Shown piece by piece: positions 16,510 to 26,153 of a stretch of DNA of 64,000 bases (positions are counted from its first letter, which is position 1; each line of letters opens with the position of its first letter). Position numbers and translations under genes: made by a program. Below the pieces are notes generated by a model. It made no database searches and was not told the origin of the DNA. It saw nothing but the letters and a program-made list of their open reading frames with translations. Source of the DNA: Haladaptatus paucihalophilus DX253 (lineage in GTDB: Archaea > Halobacteriota > Halobacteria > Halobacteriales > Haladaptataceae); assembly GCF_000376445.1 (NCBI RefSeq), contig NZ_AQXI01000004.1, positions 186,001 to 250,000 of the forward strand, in the 5' to 3' direction.

Positions 16510-18666
16510 TCAATCGCTGCCGATATCCTGGTCGACCCGGTTCGGTTCGTCTGACTCGTCGTTAGCCGGGTGGAAACACGCTGCTGAGTGATGGTCACCT
16601 GTCCACTCGGTCAAACCGAGCTCTTGATCCCAGCAGCGGTCGGTCGATTTCGGACAGCGCGGGGCGAACCGACAGCCAGTGGTCGCCCGTGAGGGGAGCG
16701 CCGGCTTCCTGTCGAGAGTTATGCGCTCGCGGTTCCCTTTCGGGTCCGTCTCCGGGACCGCTTCGAGCAGGGCCTCTGTGTAGGGGTGTTGTGGGTCGCT
16801 CACGATTCGTTCTGTTCGTCCGCGTTCGACGAACTTGCCGAGGTACATGATCGCCATTCGATCGGCGATCTTCGAGAGACTGGTGAGGTCGTGAGAAATG
16901 TACAGCACACCGATACCCTCGGTGTTGGCTAGCCCACGAAGGAGATTGAGCACCTCTGCCTGCAGCGAGACGTCGAGCATCGAGGCGGGTTCGTCACAGA
17001 TGAGCAGTTTGGGCTCGAGCACCAGCGCCTGTGCAATTGCCACGCGCTGGCGCTCGCCCCCCGAGAGTTCGTTCGGGTACATGTCCAGATACCGTCCGGC
17101 CGGTGCCAGTCCCACCTTTTCGAGTGTCTCCTCGACAACCGTCTCACGTTCGTCGAGTCGATACTCGTGGATAGTCAGCGGTTCTTTGACGAGCTGTTCG
17201 ACCGTCAACCGGGGATTCAGTGATTCGTACGGATTCTGAAAAATTATCTGTAACTTCCGCCGGAACGACTGGAGGTTCTCCTGGTGGTAGTCGTGTGAGT
17301 GACCGTCGAACATGAACTGGTCCACCGTGGGCTCCTCCAAGAGTGCAAGCGTCTCTCCGAGCGTCGACTTGCCACACCCCGACTCGCCGACGACGCCGAG
17401 GATTTCGCCGCGCGCGACGCTCAACGAGACGCCGTCGACCGCGCGGACGTGGGACTCCTCCTGCCCAAACATCTCTTTGATCACATCGCCACGTCGGTCG
17501 TACCACTCGCGGATATTGCCCGTGAGTCCTGTGATGGAGGGTTCGATACTCTCGAACGGCAGGCGTCCCAGCAACGAGTCCCCGCGCTCGTACCACTTGC
17601 GAAGCCCCTCGACTTCGAGTAACACTTTGCCGTCCGGCGTGCGTGACCCTTCCACGGCACCACCCCACGTCGAGGAGTCCTCGGCCTCGGACCGCATCCG
17701 ATTCGATTGTTCCACGTGATGACACGCGATCCAGTGGTTTCGGTACGGGAGTTTCTCGAGGTCCGGAACTGTCTCGGAACACGTGTCGGTGGCGAACGGA
17801 CACCGCGGCTCGAAGACACACCCGGTCGGTTTCGAATCCAGATTCGGTGGCTCTCCCGGGACCGAGACGAGGTCCCCATCGTGTTCGACGTCAAGGGCCG
17901 GATACGCGTTTCTGAGCCCCATCGTGTACGGATGCGACGGGTTGAGAAGGAGGTTGTCGATGCGGCCCTGTTCCATGACCGTCCCACCATACAGCATCGA
18001 CATCTCGTCGCAAGTCTCCGCGATGACACTGAGGTCATGGGTGATCAACAGTAGCGAACTGTCCGTTTCTTCCTGAATCTGGAGGATGTTGTCGATTATC
18101 TCATCCTGGACGACGACGTCTAGCCCCGTTGTCGGCTCGTCCGCGATGATGAGTTTCGGGTCGAGTGCGAGCGCCATCGCGATGACAACCCGTTGGCGCA
18201 TCCCGTCCGAGAACTGATGGGGGTAGTCCTCGGTCCGGCCGGGGTTGAGTCCGACGGTTTCGAACAACTCGCGAGTGCGTCGGCTGGCGCGCTCTTCGGA
18301 AACCGTCCTGTGGATCTGAACGGCCTGCCGTATCTGTCCACCGACGGTCATCATCGGGTCGAGCGCGTCGATGGCAGTCTGTGGGATGAAGGCGATTTCC
18401 TCCCAGAGAAGGTCTTGTCGCTCCCCTGGAGTCATTGTCCGTAAATCTCGACCCTCGAATTCTATTGTCCCCGACTCTATCACCGCATGGTTCGGTAACA
18501 GGCCAAGAATCGCCTTCGCAGTCGTCGATTTGCCCGATGCTGACTCCCCTGAGAGCGCGTAGTTGACACCGTCCTCGATCGTGAATGAGACACCGTTGAC
18601 GCTGTGGATTGGTCCGTCACCCGTATCGTACCGCACCACGAGGTCTTTGACATCGAGGAGTGTCAT
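16510..18666 (-). CDS. Second fused double ABC ATPase (DppD-DppF fusion), without adjacent permeases
   Basis: About 718 residues with two ABC domains. Domain 1 has [16 protein letters not shown] (signature with Asp in place of the usual second Gly) and [12 protein letters not shown]; domain 2 has [17 protein letters not shown] and [12 protein letters not shown]. Both Cys-rich tails ([18 protein letters not shown]) are present. I chose the ATG at 18666 (MTLLDVKD) because it matches the start of the paralogue at 9123; the frame stays open to 18738. No permease or binding-protein gene lies next to it. It may serve a transporter elsewhere, share permeases with the operon at 7-13 kb, or be an orphan left by deletion. 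Confidence 0.87.
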   Translation of the reverse strand: MTLLDVKDLVVRYDTGDGPIHSVNGVSFTIEDGVNYALSGESASGKSTTAKAILGLLPNHAVIESGTIEFEGRDLRTMTPGERQDLLWEEIAFIPQTAIDALDPMMTVGGQIRQAVQIHRTVSEERASRRTRELFETVGLNPGRTEDYPHQFSDGMRQRVVIAMALALDPKLIIADEPTTGLDVVVQDEIIDNILQIQEETDSSLLLITHDLSVIAETCDEMSMLYGGTVMEQGRIDNLLLNPSHPYTMGLRNAYPALDVEHDGDLVSVPGEPPNLDSKPTGCVFEPRCPFATDTCSETVPDLEKLPYRNHWIACHHVEQSNRMRSEAEDSSTWGGAVEGSRTPDGKVLLEVEGLRKWYERGDSLLGRLPFESIEPSITGLTGNIREWYDRRGDVIKEMFGQEESHVRAVDGVSLSVARGEILGVVGESGCGKSTLGETLALLEEPTVDQFMFDGHSHDYHQENLQSFRRKLQIIFQNPYESLNPRLTVEQLVKEPLTIHEYRLDERETVVEETLEKVGLAPAGRYLDMYPNELSGGERQRVAIAQALVLEPKLLICDEPASMLDVSLQAEVLNLLRGLANTEGIGVLYISHDLTSLSKIADRMAIMYLGKFVERGRTERIVSDPQHPYTEALLEAVPETDPKGNRERITLDRKPALPSRATTGCRFAPRCPKSTDRCWDQELGLTEWTGDHHSAACFHPANDESDEPNRVDQDIGSD

Positions 18667-18924
18667 TCTCGTCCACCTATGAGAAACATCCAGAACACAA
18701 CTGTGGTTCCACGCCACTCCATATTTCCGAGTGTGCACCGGATCCTACGGTCAAGCCAGACCATTCTGTGACGGAATATTCCGGTTATTGGTTATAAATC
18801 TCCGTTTGTGATACATCCCCAACACGAGTCCCCATATTGCCGCATTCCGTCAACGCTACCGAGATCAAACAGGGCGCGTTCACCGACCAGATGACAGACT
18901 CTCCGCTGATGCGGAACGATTGTG

Positions 18925-18966
18925 GTTAACCAACGACCCGGCCAAACCTGACTGGTGTTGGTTAAC
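18925..18966. repeat. Inverted repeat GTTAACCAAC / GTTGGTTAAC
   Basis: Two perfect 10-bp arms (18925-18934 and 18957-18966) are separated by 22 bp. The left arm sits inside the palindrome GGTTAACC (18924-18931). It may be an operator or an IS relic; no gene follows directly. Confidence 0.5.
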
Positions 18967-19087
18967 GCCGTCAGACGTATCGTTCCCGTCCGTCGTCACA
19001 GAGGTTTTCCGGTCACTTCGACGAGATCCGCAAACAGGACCGTCCCTCCTGATCGAACAGCTCGAAGACGCTGTCTTGCATCCAGCC

Positions 19088-19130
19088 GGCTCTGTTGAAA
19101 CCCTATTGTCTTACCATCTTTCCTGCTGGA
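19088..19130 (+). repeat. Solo IS end, same family as at 1846
   Basis: GGCTCTGTTGAAACCCTATT and a downstream TCTTTCCTGCTG match the left end of the unit at 1846. No transposase or opposite end is nearby, so this is a leftover of a lost or deleted element. Confidence 0.6.
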
Positions 19131-19931
19131 ATATCCGTTAGGTAGGTGTGCAAGCTGATTGATAGAGAAACTACCAATGGCGATGATAATTATGCGATCC
19201 TTCTGCATACACAGCGCTTATCCAGCATATCAGACGAGCCGGTCGGACATTGAGTAATCTCCGAAACAGCGAGACGACCAGTGAAGATCGAGAGTCGAAT
19301 ACAGACCGCGATATTCCACAAAGCGAATAGTTTCTATTTTGCCAGTAATCGGCGTTCAGTAACCCGATCCCACGACTGATTACAAGGCCTCATATCATGA
19401 TAATATGGATGTCTGGTAATGGGAAGCGCGGGATTTGAGTAACCCAATCACGAGTGAACATAGTGGCATTCACGTCCAGAAATCCTTCCAGCCACGAAAA
19501 TACTCCCTTCCCGCGATTCAATTCCAAATCCGATCGACTCGCAGTGAACCTGGTCAACTCTCTCTGACCGGCTATCTTCAAATTGGTGCGGTTTCTTCAC
19601 ACAAAAGAGCAATAGCACCAGTAATATGCCGACTTAGTGTTTTTCATCACTTAAGGTACGGCAGCTATCTGTCCCACTCCAATGGCGAATAATAGGAGTC
19701 CAGCAATGAATAGGAGACGATGCACTGTGATGTGTGACTCAATGACATTCATGATACATCCAAACACTGCATCCACTATTGTTATGCACAACCTGACCGA
19801 GTATAATTGTAATTCCCGAACTATTTTGAACGCTGGTGTAGGCACTCGATCTGTCCGGCTGGACGATTGTCGATAAGGCTAGTCATGACTATCTTGTCCC
19901 GTCCGGAGTCACAGTACCACCAGGAAAAACA

Positions 19932-20480
19932 GTGTCATTCAATACTGAGAGTGGGTCCAATTCAGCCTCGAAATTATACTGGGGATCCAGGTGTGCTGTC
20001 TGGAACAACGCTGCCAAGACGGCACAGAACCGCGCACAGGCCGAACAATGTGCCTATGACGTCGATGCTCTTGGACTCATCGACATCACTAACGAGAGTT
20101 ACGAGAACCCCACAGCCCACCAGTACACCGTCTCCACCGACGACGTGACCGACGAACTGATGGCCTGCACGTGCCCGCACCACGTCCACCGAAACGCCTT
20201 TTGCAAACACATAGCCGCCGTCGAAACCGCAACCGACGATGGGACGCACGAGGCGTTCCCCTCCGAGGACGACAACGAGTCCGAACCCGACAACTGTGAC
20301 TGCGCTGGTCTCGGTGACTTCCCGTGTTGGCCGTGGGGAATCCAGAGGGGAGAAATCAAAGACCATCACCTTGCACTACGTTTCACAACAGTACAACACA
20401 TTAAGTATCTGATTCAATATTGGACAGCGAGAATAGAGAGGAACTTTTTAAACAATACCTTCAACGGTATGAGCAAGTAA
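19932..20480 (+). CDS. SWIM zinc-finger protein with replaced C-terminus
   Basis: A 182-residue frame from a GTG start. The SWIM motif CTCPHHVHRNAFCKH (CxCx9CxH, near residues 79-93) is intact, preceded by the typical strand segment YTVSTDD. The acidic linker and the start of the second cysteine cluster (CDCAGLGDFPCWP) are also present. After that the family sequence stops, and a different tail (WGIQRGEIKDHHL...) runs on to the next gene. The normal end of this gene family (FPCWPCARTGRKELPN) is found in the separate piece at 21602-21745. SWIM domains bind nucleic acid or protein; the cellular role here is unknown. Whether this chimeric version works is uncertain. Confidence 0.65.
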   Translation: MSFNTESGSNSASKLYWGSRCAVWNNAAKTAQNRAQAEQCAYDVDALGLIDITNESYENPTAHQYTVSTDDVTDELMACTCPHHVHRNAFCKHIAAVETATDDGTHEAFPSEDDNESEPDNCDCAGLGDFPCWPWGIQRGEIKDHHLALRFTTVQHIKYLIQYWTARIERNFLNNTFNGMSK

Positions 20481-21566
20481 ATGGTTGATACGGGTACCAT
20501 CGGTCGGCTAACAGCTGGCTTGATTCTCCTGCTCGGTAATGGCTATTTTGTCACAATCGAATTCGCGATGACGCGTGTTCGCCAGTTCACACAAGACGAA
20601 TTCCAAGGGTCACGTGGTCTTGAACGTGCCTGGAAGATGACCGAACGATTGGAAATTTTCCTCTCTGGGTGTCAACTCGGGATTACTATCTGCAGTGTTG
20701 GTCTTGGTGTCGTCGCTGAACCCGCACTTGCCGCAGTGGTCGATCCACTCATTATTGCGCTTGGACTCGAAGGAATACTTGGAACGGGTGAGGGTGGACA
20801 CACAGCGCTTGCGGCAATCACTTCGTTGGCAATCATCAACCTCCTTCATCTTACGGTTGGAGAACAGGCACCGACGTACCTCGGTATCGAACGATCCAAA
20901 CAAGTCGCAAAATACGGTGCTCCCGTCCTTTACTGGTGGACACGTATCTTCTCGCCAATCATTCGTCTTGCCGATTGGACAGCAAAAGCATTGCTTTCGT
21001 TCTTTGGAGTCGAAATGACCCGGTCCTGGGCTGAAGAGGAGATTGAGGAAGGTGCAGACACGCGTCAGGGGTTAATTAATCAGATGGGATCGACCATGGC
21101 GAATATGGACATTCCTGCTGATCGACGGGAAGAAATCATCAACGCAATTGCAATCGATCATATCCATGCATCTGATCTTATGGTCGATCGAGATGCAATT
21201 ATCACGGTGTCAACGGAAGAGTCATTTGAGAGAAATCTCGAAACAATCCGCTCACATCCACATACGCGCTTTCCCCTCGTTGGAGAGAGCGTAGACGACA
21301 TTATCGGAACAATTTATCTTCCTGCTGTTGTCCAGTCACAGGAGGCACTCGAACAGAAGGAGTCAAACCTTGCTGACATAGCGTCCCCCGCATTGACCGT
21401 TGCACCGGATATTCCGATTAGCGACCTAATCGACACGTTCCAAGAAGCAGATCAAGAGATTGCACTTGTAATAGATAATGGTCGAACAGCGGGAGCCATA
21501 ACTGCAACCGACGCGTTTGAAGCGATTGCTGGTGAACTCAAAGATCCACTCGACAGGTCGAAGTAA
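20481..21566 (+). CDS. CNNM/CorC-like membrane protein (DUF21 plus CBS pair)
   Basis: A 361-residue protein. The DUF21 transmembrane domain (NGYFVTIEFAMTRVRQF, LSGCQLGITICSVGLG, VGEQAPTYLGIERSK) spans roughly residues 1-180 with about four membrane segments. It is followed by a CBS-domain pair (around 220-350) in which HTRFPLVGESVDDIIGTIYL and ALVIDNGRTAGAIT are typical. Family members bind Mg2+-ATP and act in Mg2+ or Co2+ efflux or homeostasis. The ATG abuts the stop of the SWIM frame. The gene is enclosed by two direct pieces of a SWIM gene, which suggests it was inserted into, or carried by, that gene. Confidence 0.85.
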   Translation: MVDTGTIGRLTAGLILLLGNGYFVTIEFAMTRVRQFTQDEFQGSRGLERAWKMTERLEIFLSGCQLGITICSVGLGVVAEPALAAVVDPLIIALGLEGILGTGEGGHTALAAITSLAIINLLHLTVGEQAPTYLGIERSKQVAKYGAPVLYWWTRIFSPIIRLADWTAKALLSFFGVEMTRSWAEEEIEEGADTRQGLINQMGSTMANMDIPADRREEIINAIAIDHIHASDLMVDRDAIITVSTEESFERNLETIRSHPHTRFPLVGESVDDIIGTIYLPAVVQSQEALEQKESNLADIASPALTVAPDIPISDLIDTFQEADQEIALVIDNGRTAGAITATDAFEAIAGELKDPLDRSK

Positions 21567-21601
21567 TTTTCGGACTGGTAATAGTTCTCGTCTCTCCTAA
21601 G

Positions 21602-21745
21602 AACGCAACCGACGACGGCACACTCAATGCCTTCCCCTCCGAGGACGAAGATGATTCCGAACTAGACGACTGCGACTGTGACGGCCTCGGTGGCTTCCCG
21701 TGTTGGCCGTGCGCGAGAACGGGACGGAAGGAATTGCCGAACTAG
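21602..21745 (+). pseudogene. C-terminal piece of a SWIM zinc-finger gene
   Basis: In frame from 21602 the sequence reads NATDDGTLNAFPSEDEDD... and ends CWPCARTGRKELPN at TAG 21743-21745. It corresponds to the last ~47 residues of the SWIM family and overlaps in content with the end of the copy at 19932, so the two are not halves of a single gene. It begins exactly at the NATDD codons where two other relics end. Confidence 0.75.
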
Positions 21746-21800
21746 CTTATTCCCCCTTTGTTTATGATGCGTCCCTAAGGTCGAAATCTACCTCAGAGGA

Positions 21801-21860
21801 AAACCACCACTAGTAACAGTGCGTGGATACCGAGTAACCATTACAGTTACCTCGTGGTTT
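21801..21860. repeat. Long imperfect hairpin
   Basis: The outer arms AAAACCAC (about 21801-21808) and GTGGTTTT (about 21853-21860) are complementary, and an inner arm pair CGAGTAAC / GTTACCTCG closes with one bulge. It lies after the SWIM piece. It could be an RNA structure, a terminator or the end of a small mobile element. Confidence 0.4.
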
Positions 21861-22237
21861 TGCTTTCGTGTCCGGTCACAACGGGTGTGACTCATAAACC
21901 CCGTGATAATTTGTCGCGGGTCAGCCGCGTCTGTGTGTTCAAGGATGTCTCTGTTTCAGCAGTTATCGGTCAAGGACCCATGCCGCGAATCTCCTGATTT
22001 GTTATCAGCGGGGGGTTCTTACTTCGATTGAGTTCTTTTCAAATATTCGGATCTCCAGACATACTTCTCCCTACTTCAGCAGTAATCTCGACCACCCCGA
22101 GGTTGCCGACGACGCATGCGAGGTGAGTATCTTTTCGACAGAACAAATTTTCCATTTCCTCTATTTTGGCCCTGTATGAGAACTAGAACACCTAGTATAC
22201 CTTGCACATACGAATTCTATATTCAGAAATAAAGGTT

Positions 22238-22255
22238 GGACGTATTCATATGTCC
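22238..22255. promoter_or_regulatory. Imperfect palindrome upstream of nirA, possible operator
   Basis: GGACgTATtcATAtGTCC is an 18-bp near-perfect palindrome about 100 bp upstream of nirA. Nitrate and ammonium control of this operon type is known in haloarchaea, so a repressor or activator site here is reasonable. The protein that would bind it is unknown. Confidence 0.3.
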
Positions 22256-22358
22256 ACCACCCTTATTTGATGGGCATTTGTTTGGTGTTAGTGGAAAGAA
22301 ACAGATGTCCATCGTCATCTCAGGAACATAGTTGACAATTCCAGGAAAATTAGAAGAC

Positions 22359-24125
22359 ATGGTTCATAAAAAGGAAAAGTGGAAGCGAGAGAAGTACGGT
22401 GACGATATCCGAGCAAAGATACTCGAGTTCGCCGAGAACGGGTGGGAAACCATTCCGGAGGACGAACGTGAGGCGTGGTTCTGCCGGTTCAAATTCTGGG
22501 GCGTGTTCCACCAGCGAACCGGACAGGAGAGTTATTTCATGATGCGACTAACCAACTGTGGCGGTATCCTCGAACCGGGACAACTCCGTGCCATCGGTGA
22601 GGTCGCACGCGATTACGCAACCGGCCCGGCCGAAAACCCAGAATTCGGGAACGGATTCGTGGATTTCACGACGCGCCAGTCGATTCAACTTCACTGGATA
22701 AACCTGGAGGACGTTCCCGAAATCTGGGACAAGCTAGAATCCGTCGGCGTCTCGACCCGCTCGGCTGGCGGGGACACGATGCGGAACATCTCCGGGTGTC
22801 CCGTCGCGGGCAAGGACAAACACGAGTACGTCGAAACTCGGGGGCTGCTCGACCGAATTCAGGCGCAGTTACGCGACGACGATGTCCTGTGTAACATGCC
22901 GCGAAAGTTCAATATCTCTGTAACCGGATGTCGCGAAGGTTGTGCACAGGACTCTATCAACGACGTTGCGCTTGAACCCGCTCGAAAACTTGTCGACGGG
23001 ACGCAGGTCAAGGGATTTAATATGCGAGCGGGGGGCGGTCTCGGTGGGCGCGAACCCCGTCGTGCCCGCTCGCTGGACATTTTTGTCACGCCCGACGACG
23101 CCTACCAAATTGTTCGTGCTTTCGTCGAACTGTACCACGAAGAAGGAAACCGCCAAAACCGGCGGAAGAATCGAGGCCGGTTCTTCGTCGATGACTGGGG
23201 GACAGACGCCATCCGCGAAGAACTCGCCGAACGGGTCGAGTTCCCGCTTCTCCACGCAGGAACGGATTTACGCGCCCAGTATACGTTCAACGCTGGGAGA
23301 CCCGATGAACGGGGAAAACACGACCACGTTGGCATTCACGAACAGGCAGACGGTGATTACTACGTCGGTCTGAACGTCCCCGTCGGCCGCGTTACCGCCG
23401 ACGAGGCCATCGAACTCGCCGATCTCGCGGACGAGTACGGTAGCGGCGAACTCAGGCTTACCCGCCGACAGAATCCAATCATCATCGACGTGGACGGTGC
23501 GCGACTTGACGACCTGCTCGCCGAACCACTGTTGGAAACCCACGCACCCGAACCGTCTCCGTTCACTCAAGGGGCGATGGCATGTACGGGGACCGAGTTC
23601 TGCTCGCTTGCGCTTACCGAGACGAAGGTAAGGGCGACAATGATGCTTCGCTGGCTTAGGGACAACGTCGACCTCCCGGACGACATCTCCCAACTGAAGA
23701 TTCATTTCTCGGGGTGCACCGCAGACTGCGGGCAAGCGATGACTGCCGATATAGGTTTGCAGGGGATGCGTGCTCGCAAGAACGACCAGATGGTCGAGGC
23801 GATGGACGTCGGCGTCGGCGGCGGTATCGGCGACGGACCGGCGTTCATTGAATGGGTTCACCAACGAGTTCCGGCCGACGAAGTTCCGGGACTCATCAAG
23901 AACCTCGTCGAAGCTTTCGCCGCGCTCCGGGAAGAGGGACAGACATTCCGTGAATGGGTGGACGCGACCGGCCATGAGTCGATCATCGAACTGGCCGTCG
24001 CCGAGGAAACCAGCTACGAAGACCCCTGCCTCCATGATGCGAAACAGTCGTGGTACCCGTTCTCGACTGGCGATGGCCCCGCACCGACCGCTCCCGACGG
24101 CACCCCCATTACGAGCAATGACTGA
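22359..24125 (+). CDS. nirA: Ferredoxin-dependent assimilatory nitrite reductase
   Basis: About 588 residues with two ferredoxin-like half domains and the siroheme/[4Fe-4S] domains of the nitrite/sulfite reductase family. The cluster-binding cysteines are visible as CTGTEFC (near residue 410) and CTADC (near residue 455). RNISGCPVAG and NISVTGCREGCAQD belong to the substrate and siroheme region. It reduces nitrite to ammonium with six electrons from ferredoxin in the cytoplasm. I favour the ATG at 22359 (MVHKKEKWKRE), where haloarchaeal homologues start; a TTG at 22332 in the same frame would add nine residues. It is the first gene of the nitrate cluster, and siroheme is presumably supplied through the methyltransferase at 27642. 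Confidence 0.9.
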   Translation: MVHKKEKWKREKYGDDIRAKILEFAENGWETIPEDEREAWFCRFKFWGVFHQRTGQESYFMMRLTNCGGILEPGQLRAIGEVARDYATGPAENPEFGNGFVDFTTRQSIQLHWINLEDVPEIWDKLESVGVSTRSAGGDTMRNISGCPVAGKDKHEYVETRGLLDRIQAQLRDDDVLCNMPRKFNISVTGCREGCAQDSINDVALEPARKLVDGTQVKGFNMRAGGGLGGREPRRARSLDIFVTPDDAYQIVRAFVELYHEEGNRQNRRKNRGRFFVDDWGTDAIREELAERVEFPLLHAGTDLRAQYTFNAGRPDERGKHDHVGIHEQADGDYYVGLNVPVGRVTADEAIELADLADEYGSGELRLTRRQNPIIIDVDGARLDDLLAEPLLETHAPEPSPFTQGAMACTGTEFCSLALTETKVRATMMLRWLRDNVDLPDDISQLKIHFSGCTADCGQAMTADIGLQGMRARKNDQMVEAMDVGVGGGIGDGPAFIEWVHQRVPADEVPGLIKNLVEAFAALREEGQTFREWVDATGHESIIELAVAEETSYEDPCLHDAKQSWYPFSTGDGPAPTAPDGTPITSND

Positions 24126-24173
24126 GTACGGCGCCCGACATTCGACCGTCGTTCTGTCCGGCACTGATCATCC

Positions 24174-26153
24174 ATGAGAAACACCGTCCCGACGACGTGC
24201 ATGCGCTGTGCGGTCGGCTGCGGACACATCAACCAGAGTCTCGACGTCGGCTACGGTATCGACATCGTTCGTGGCGACGTTACTCATCCAGTGAATCAGG
24301 GACTCGCCTGTCAGCGTGGCATCAGGGAGAGCAAATCTCCTGAGGGAAAATGGCTGACGCGCCCGCTGATTCGTGAAGGTGATCGACTTCTCCCGACGAC
24401 GTGGGACGTCGCCCTCGGCCGCGTGGTGGAACAGTTCACGTTGACCGTCGAACGCGACCCGGACGGCCTCGCCGTCCTCGGGAGCGGACAGCAGACGAAC
24501 GAGGCCGCGTACGTCCTCGGGAAACTGGCTCGTGGCGGATTCGGTACCCGTTACTATGATGCCAACACGACACTCTGTATGGCCAGCGCGGTGACGGCCT
24601 ACTACGACGCGTTCGGGAGCGACGCGCCACCATGCACGTACGACGACATTCCTGATGCACGCACCCACCTCGTCTGGGGAGCGAACCCCGCTGTCGCCGA
24701 CACGCACGTTTCGCCCGCCCCCGGCGGTGACCTCGCCCTCGCTCGCGCGGTGTTGGCCCGCCTTGTCGAACGGGACGCGATAGATGACGCGTTCATCGCC
24801 ACAGTGACAACCGGTTTCGATGCACTCCGCGCCGAACTCCCGACCGCGGAGGACGGAGCGGCAACGGCTGGTGTTGATCTCGACACAGTCGACGAACTGG
24901 TCGACTCGATCGCCGACCCGACGCTGCTCTACTGGGGGATGGGCATCAATCAGAGCACGCAAGGAACAGCGACTGCGGGCGCCCTGATAGACCTCTGTCT
25001 CGCAACCGGAAACCTCGGTCCCGGAACGGGGCCGTTCTCTCTGACCGGACAGGCGAACTCCATGGGAACGCGCGTCTGTTCGTCCAAGGGTACGTGGCCT
25101 GGCCATCGGTCGTTCGACGATCCGAATGAACGCGCGGTCGTCGCGGAAGCGTGGAATGTTCCCGCGGAGCGATTGCCCAAAGATTCCGGACCCGGACCGG
25201 TCGGAATCGTCGAGGCCATCGACGGCGGTCCGGTCGAGGCGGTCTGGACGGTCGCGACGAATCCCGTCGCCGGGTTGCCCAACTCGTCCGCGGTCCGCGA
25301 CCGACTCAACGAGGCGTTCCTCGTCGTGCAGGACGCCTTCCGCACTGAGACCGTCGAACTGGCCGACGTCGTCCTTCCCGCCGCGACGTGGGGCGAGTCG
25401 GACGGGACGACGATGAACATGGAACGACGCGTCTCCCGCGTTCGGTCCGTGATGGACACACCGACCGGTGTCCGAACCGACCTCGACATAATCACCGCCA
25501 TCGCCGAAGGGATGGTCCCCGGACTGATGGAACGACCCGACCCGCGGACCGTCTTCGAGGAGCTGGCCGAGATCACGGCAGGCACATCTGCGGACCTCTC
25601 CGGAATCGGCTACCCTCGCCTCGAAGAGGAGAAGGCCGTTCATTGGCCCGCGCCCGATCCGAAATCGAGCGGTGGCTACCGGTACTACGACGACGGGAAC
25701 TGGTCATTCGAGACGGCATCTGGTCGCGCTCGATTTTCGACTGGGACTCATCGAGGCGTCCCGGAGCCCACGAACGAAGAGTACCCTCTCACGCTTACGA
25801 CGGCACGAACCGCGGACGGGTACAACACTGGCGTCCGCTCCCGCTCCCTTGACCCGTCTAGTCCGACCGCGCGGATCCATCCGGAAACGCTCGAATGCCT
25901 CGGTATTGACGGAACGGATGCCATCTTCGCGTCCCGACGAAGCGAGGTTCCGGTTCGAATCGATCCGGATTCGGCGGTTCCACGGGATGTCGTCTGGCTC
26001 CCGGTTCACCATCCACGGACGAACGAACTGACGCTTCCCGACAGGGACCCGCGGTCCGACGAACCGAACTACAAGCAGTGTGCGGTGCGACTCGTGCCGG
26101 GTTCGCCCGACCGAACCGCGGCCGCCGGAGCGGAGGTGGCGAGCGATGACTAA
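24174..26153 (+). CDS. nasA: Assimilatory nitrate reductase catalytic subunit
   Basis: A 659-residue molybdopterin oxidoreductase. Its N-terminus carries four cysteines for a [4Fe-4S] cluster (CMRCAVGCG and, about 30 residues on, CQRG), followed by the bis-MGD binding domains (GSGQQTNEAAYVLGKLAR, NTTLCMASAV, GMGINQSTQGT) and a C-terminal molybdopterin-dinucleotide domain (YPLTLTTARTADGYNTGVRS). It reduces nitrate to nitrite in the cytoplasm with reduced ferredoxin as the likely donor. The product feeds NirA, encoded 48 bp upstream. Its last codons overlap the narK start by 8 bp, so the genes are translationally coupled. Confidence 0.9.
   Translation: MRNTVPTTCMRCAVGCGHINQSLDVGYGIDIVRGDVTHPVNQGLACQRGIRESKSPEGKWLTRPLIREGDRLLPTTWDVALGRVVEQFTLTVERDPDGLAVLGSGQQTNEAAYVLGKLARGGFGTRYYDANTTLCMASAVTAYYDAFGSDAPPCTYDDIPDARTHLVWGANPAVADTHVSPAPGGDLALARAVLARLVERDAIDDAFIATVTTGFDALRAELPTAEDGAATAGVDLDTVDELVDSIADPTLLYWGMGINQSTQGTATAGALIDLCLATGNLGPGTGPFSLTGQANSMGTRVCSSKGTWPGHRSFDDPNERAVVAEAWNVPAERLPKDSGPGPVGIVEAIDGGPVEAVWTVATNPVAGLPNSSAVRDRLNEAFLVVQDAFRTETVELADVVLPAATWGESDGTTMNMERRVSRVRSVMDTPTGVRTDLDIITAIAEGMVPGLMERPDPRTVFEELAEITAGTSADLSGIGYPRLEEEKAVHWPAPDPKSSGGYRYYDDGNWSFETASGRARFSTGTHRGVPEPTNEEYPLTLTTARTADGYNTGVRSRSLDPSSPTARIHPETLECLGIDGTDAIFASRRSEVPVRIDPDSAVPRDVVWLPVHHPRTNELTLPDRDPRSDEPNYKQCAVRLVPGSPDRTAAAGAEVASDD

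Larger units (their letters stand above)
18667..19931. other. Gene-poor stretch with IS relics and a short inverted repeat
   Basis: About 1.26 kb with no protein I recognise. It contains the IS end at 19088-19130 and the inverted repeat at 18925-18966. A hydrophobic stretch on the minus strand around 19651-19750 (reading HRLLFIAGLLLFAIGVGQIA) could be a very small membrane peptide, but nothing confirms it. Base composition is more AT-rich than the transporter genes to the left. Confidence 0.4.
21746..22358. other. Intergenic region upstream of the nitrate-assimilation cluster
   Basis: About 610 bp without a recognisable gene. It holds the long imperfect hairpin at 21801-21860, a palindrome at 22238-22255 and AT-rich promoter-like sequence near 22200-22280 (including TTATTTGA). 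It is the natural regulatory region for nirA and the genes behind it. Confidence 0.5.

Noticed and set aside
18996-19208. A 70-codon minus-strand frame across the IS end at 19088
   Set aside because: It runs through the repeated IS end sequence and shows no protein features.
24168-25643. A 491-codon open frame on the minus strand
   Set aside because: It is antisense to nasA, whose cluster cysteines and cofactor motifs are unmistakable.
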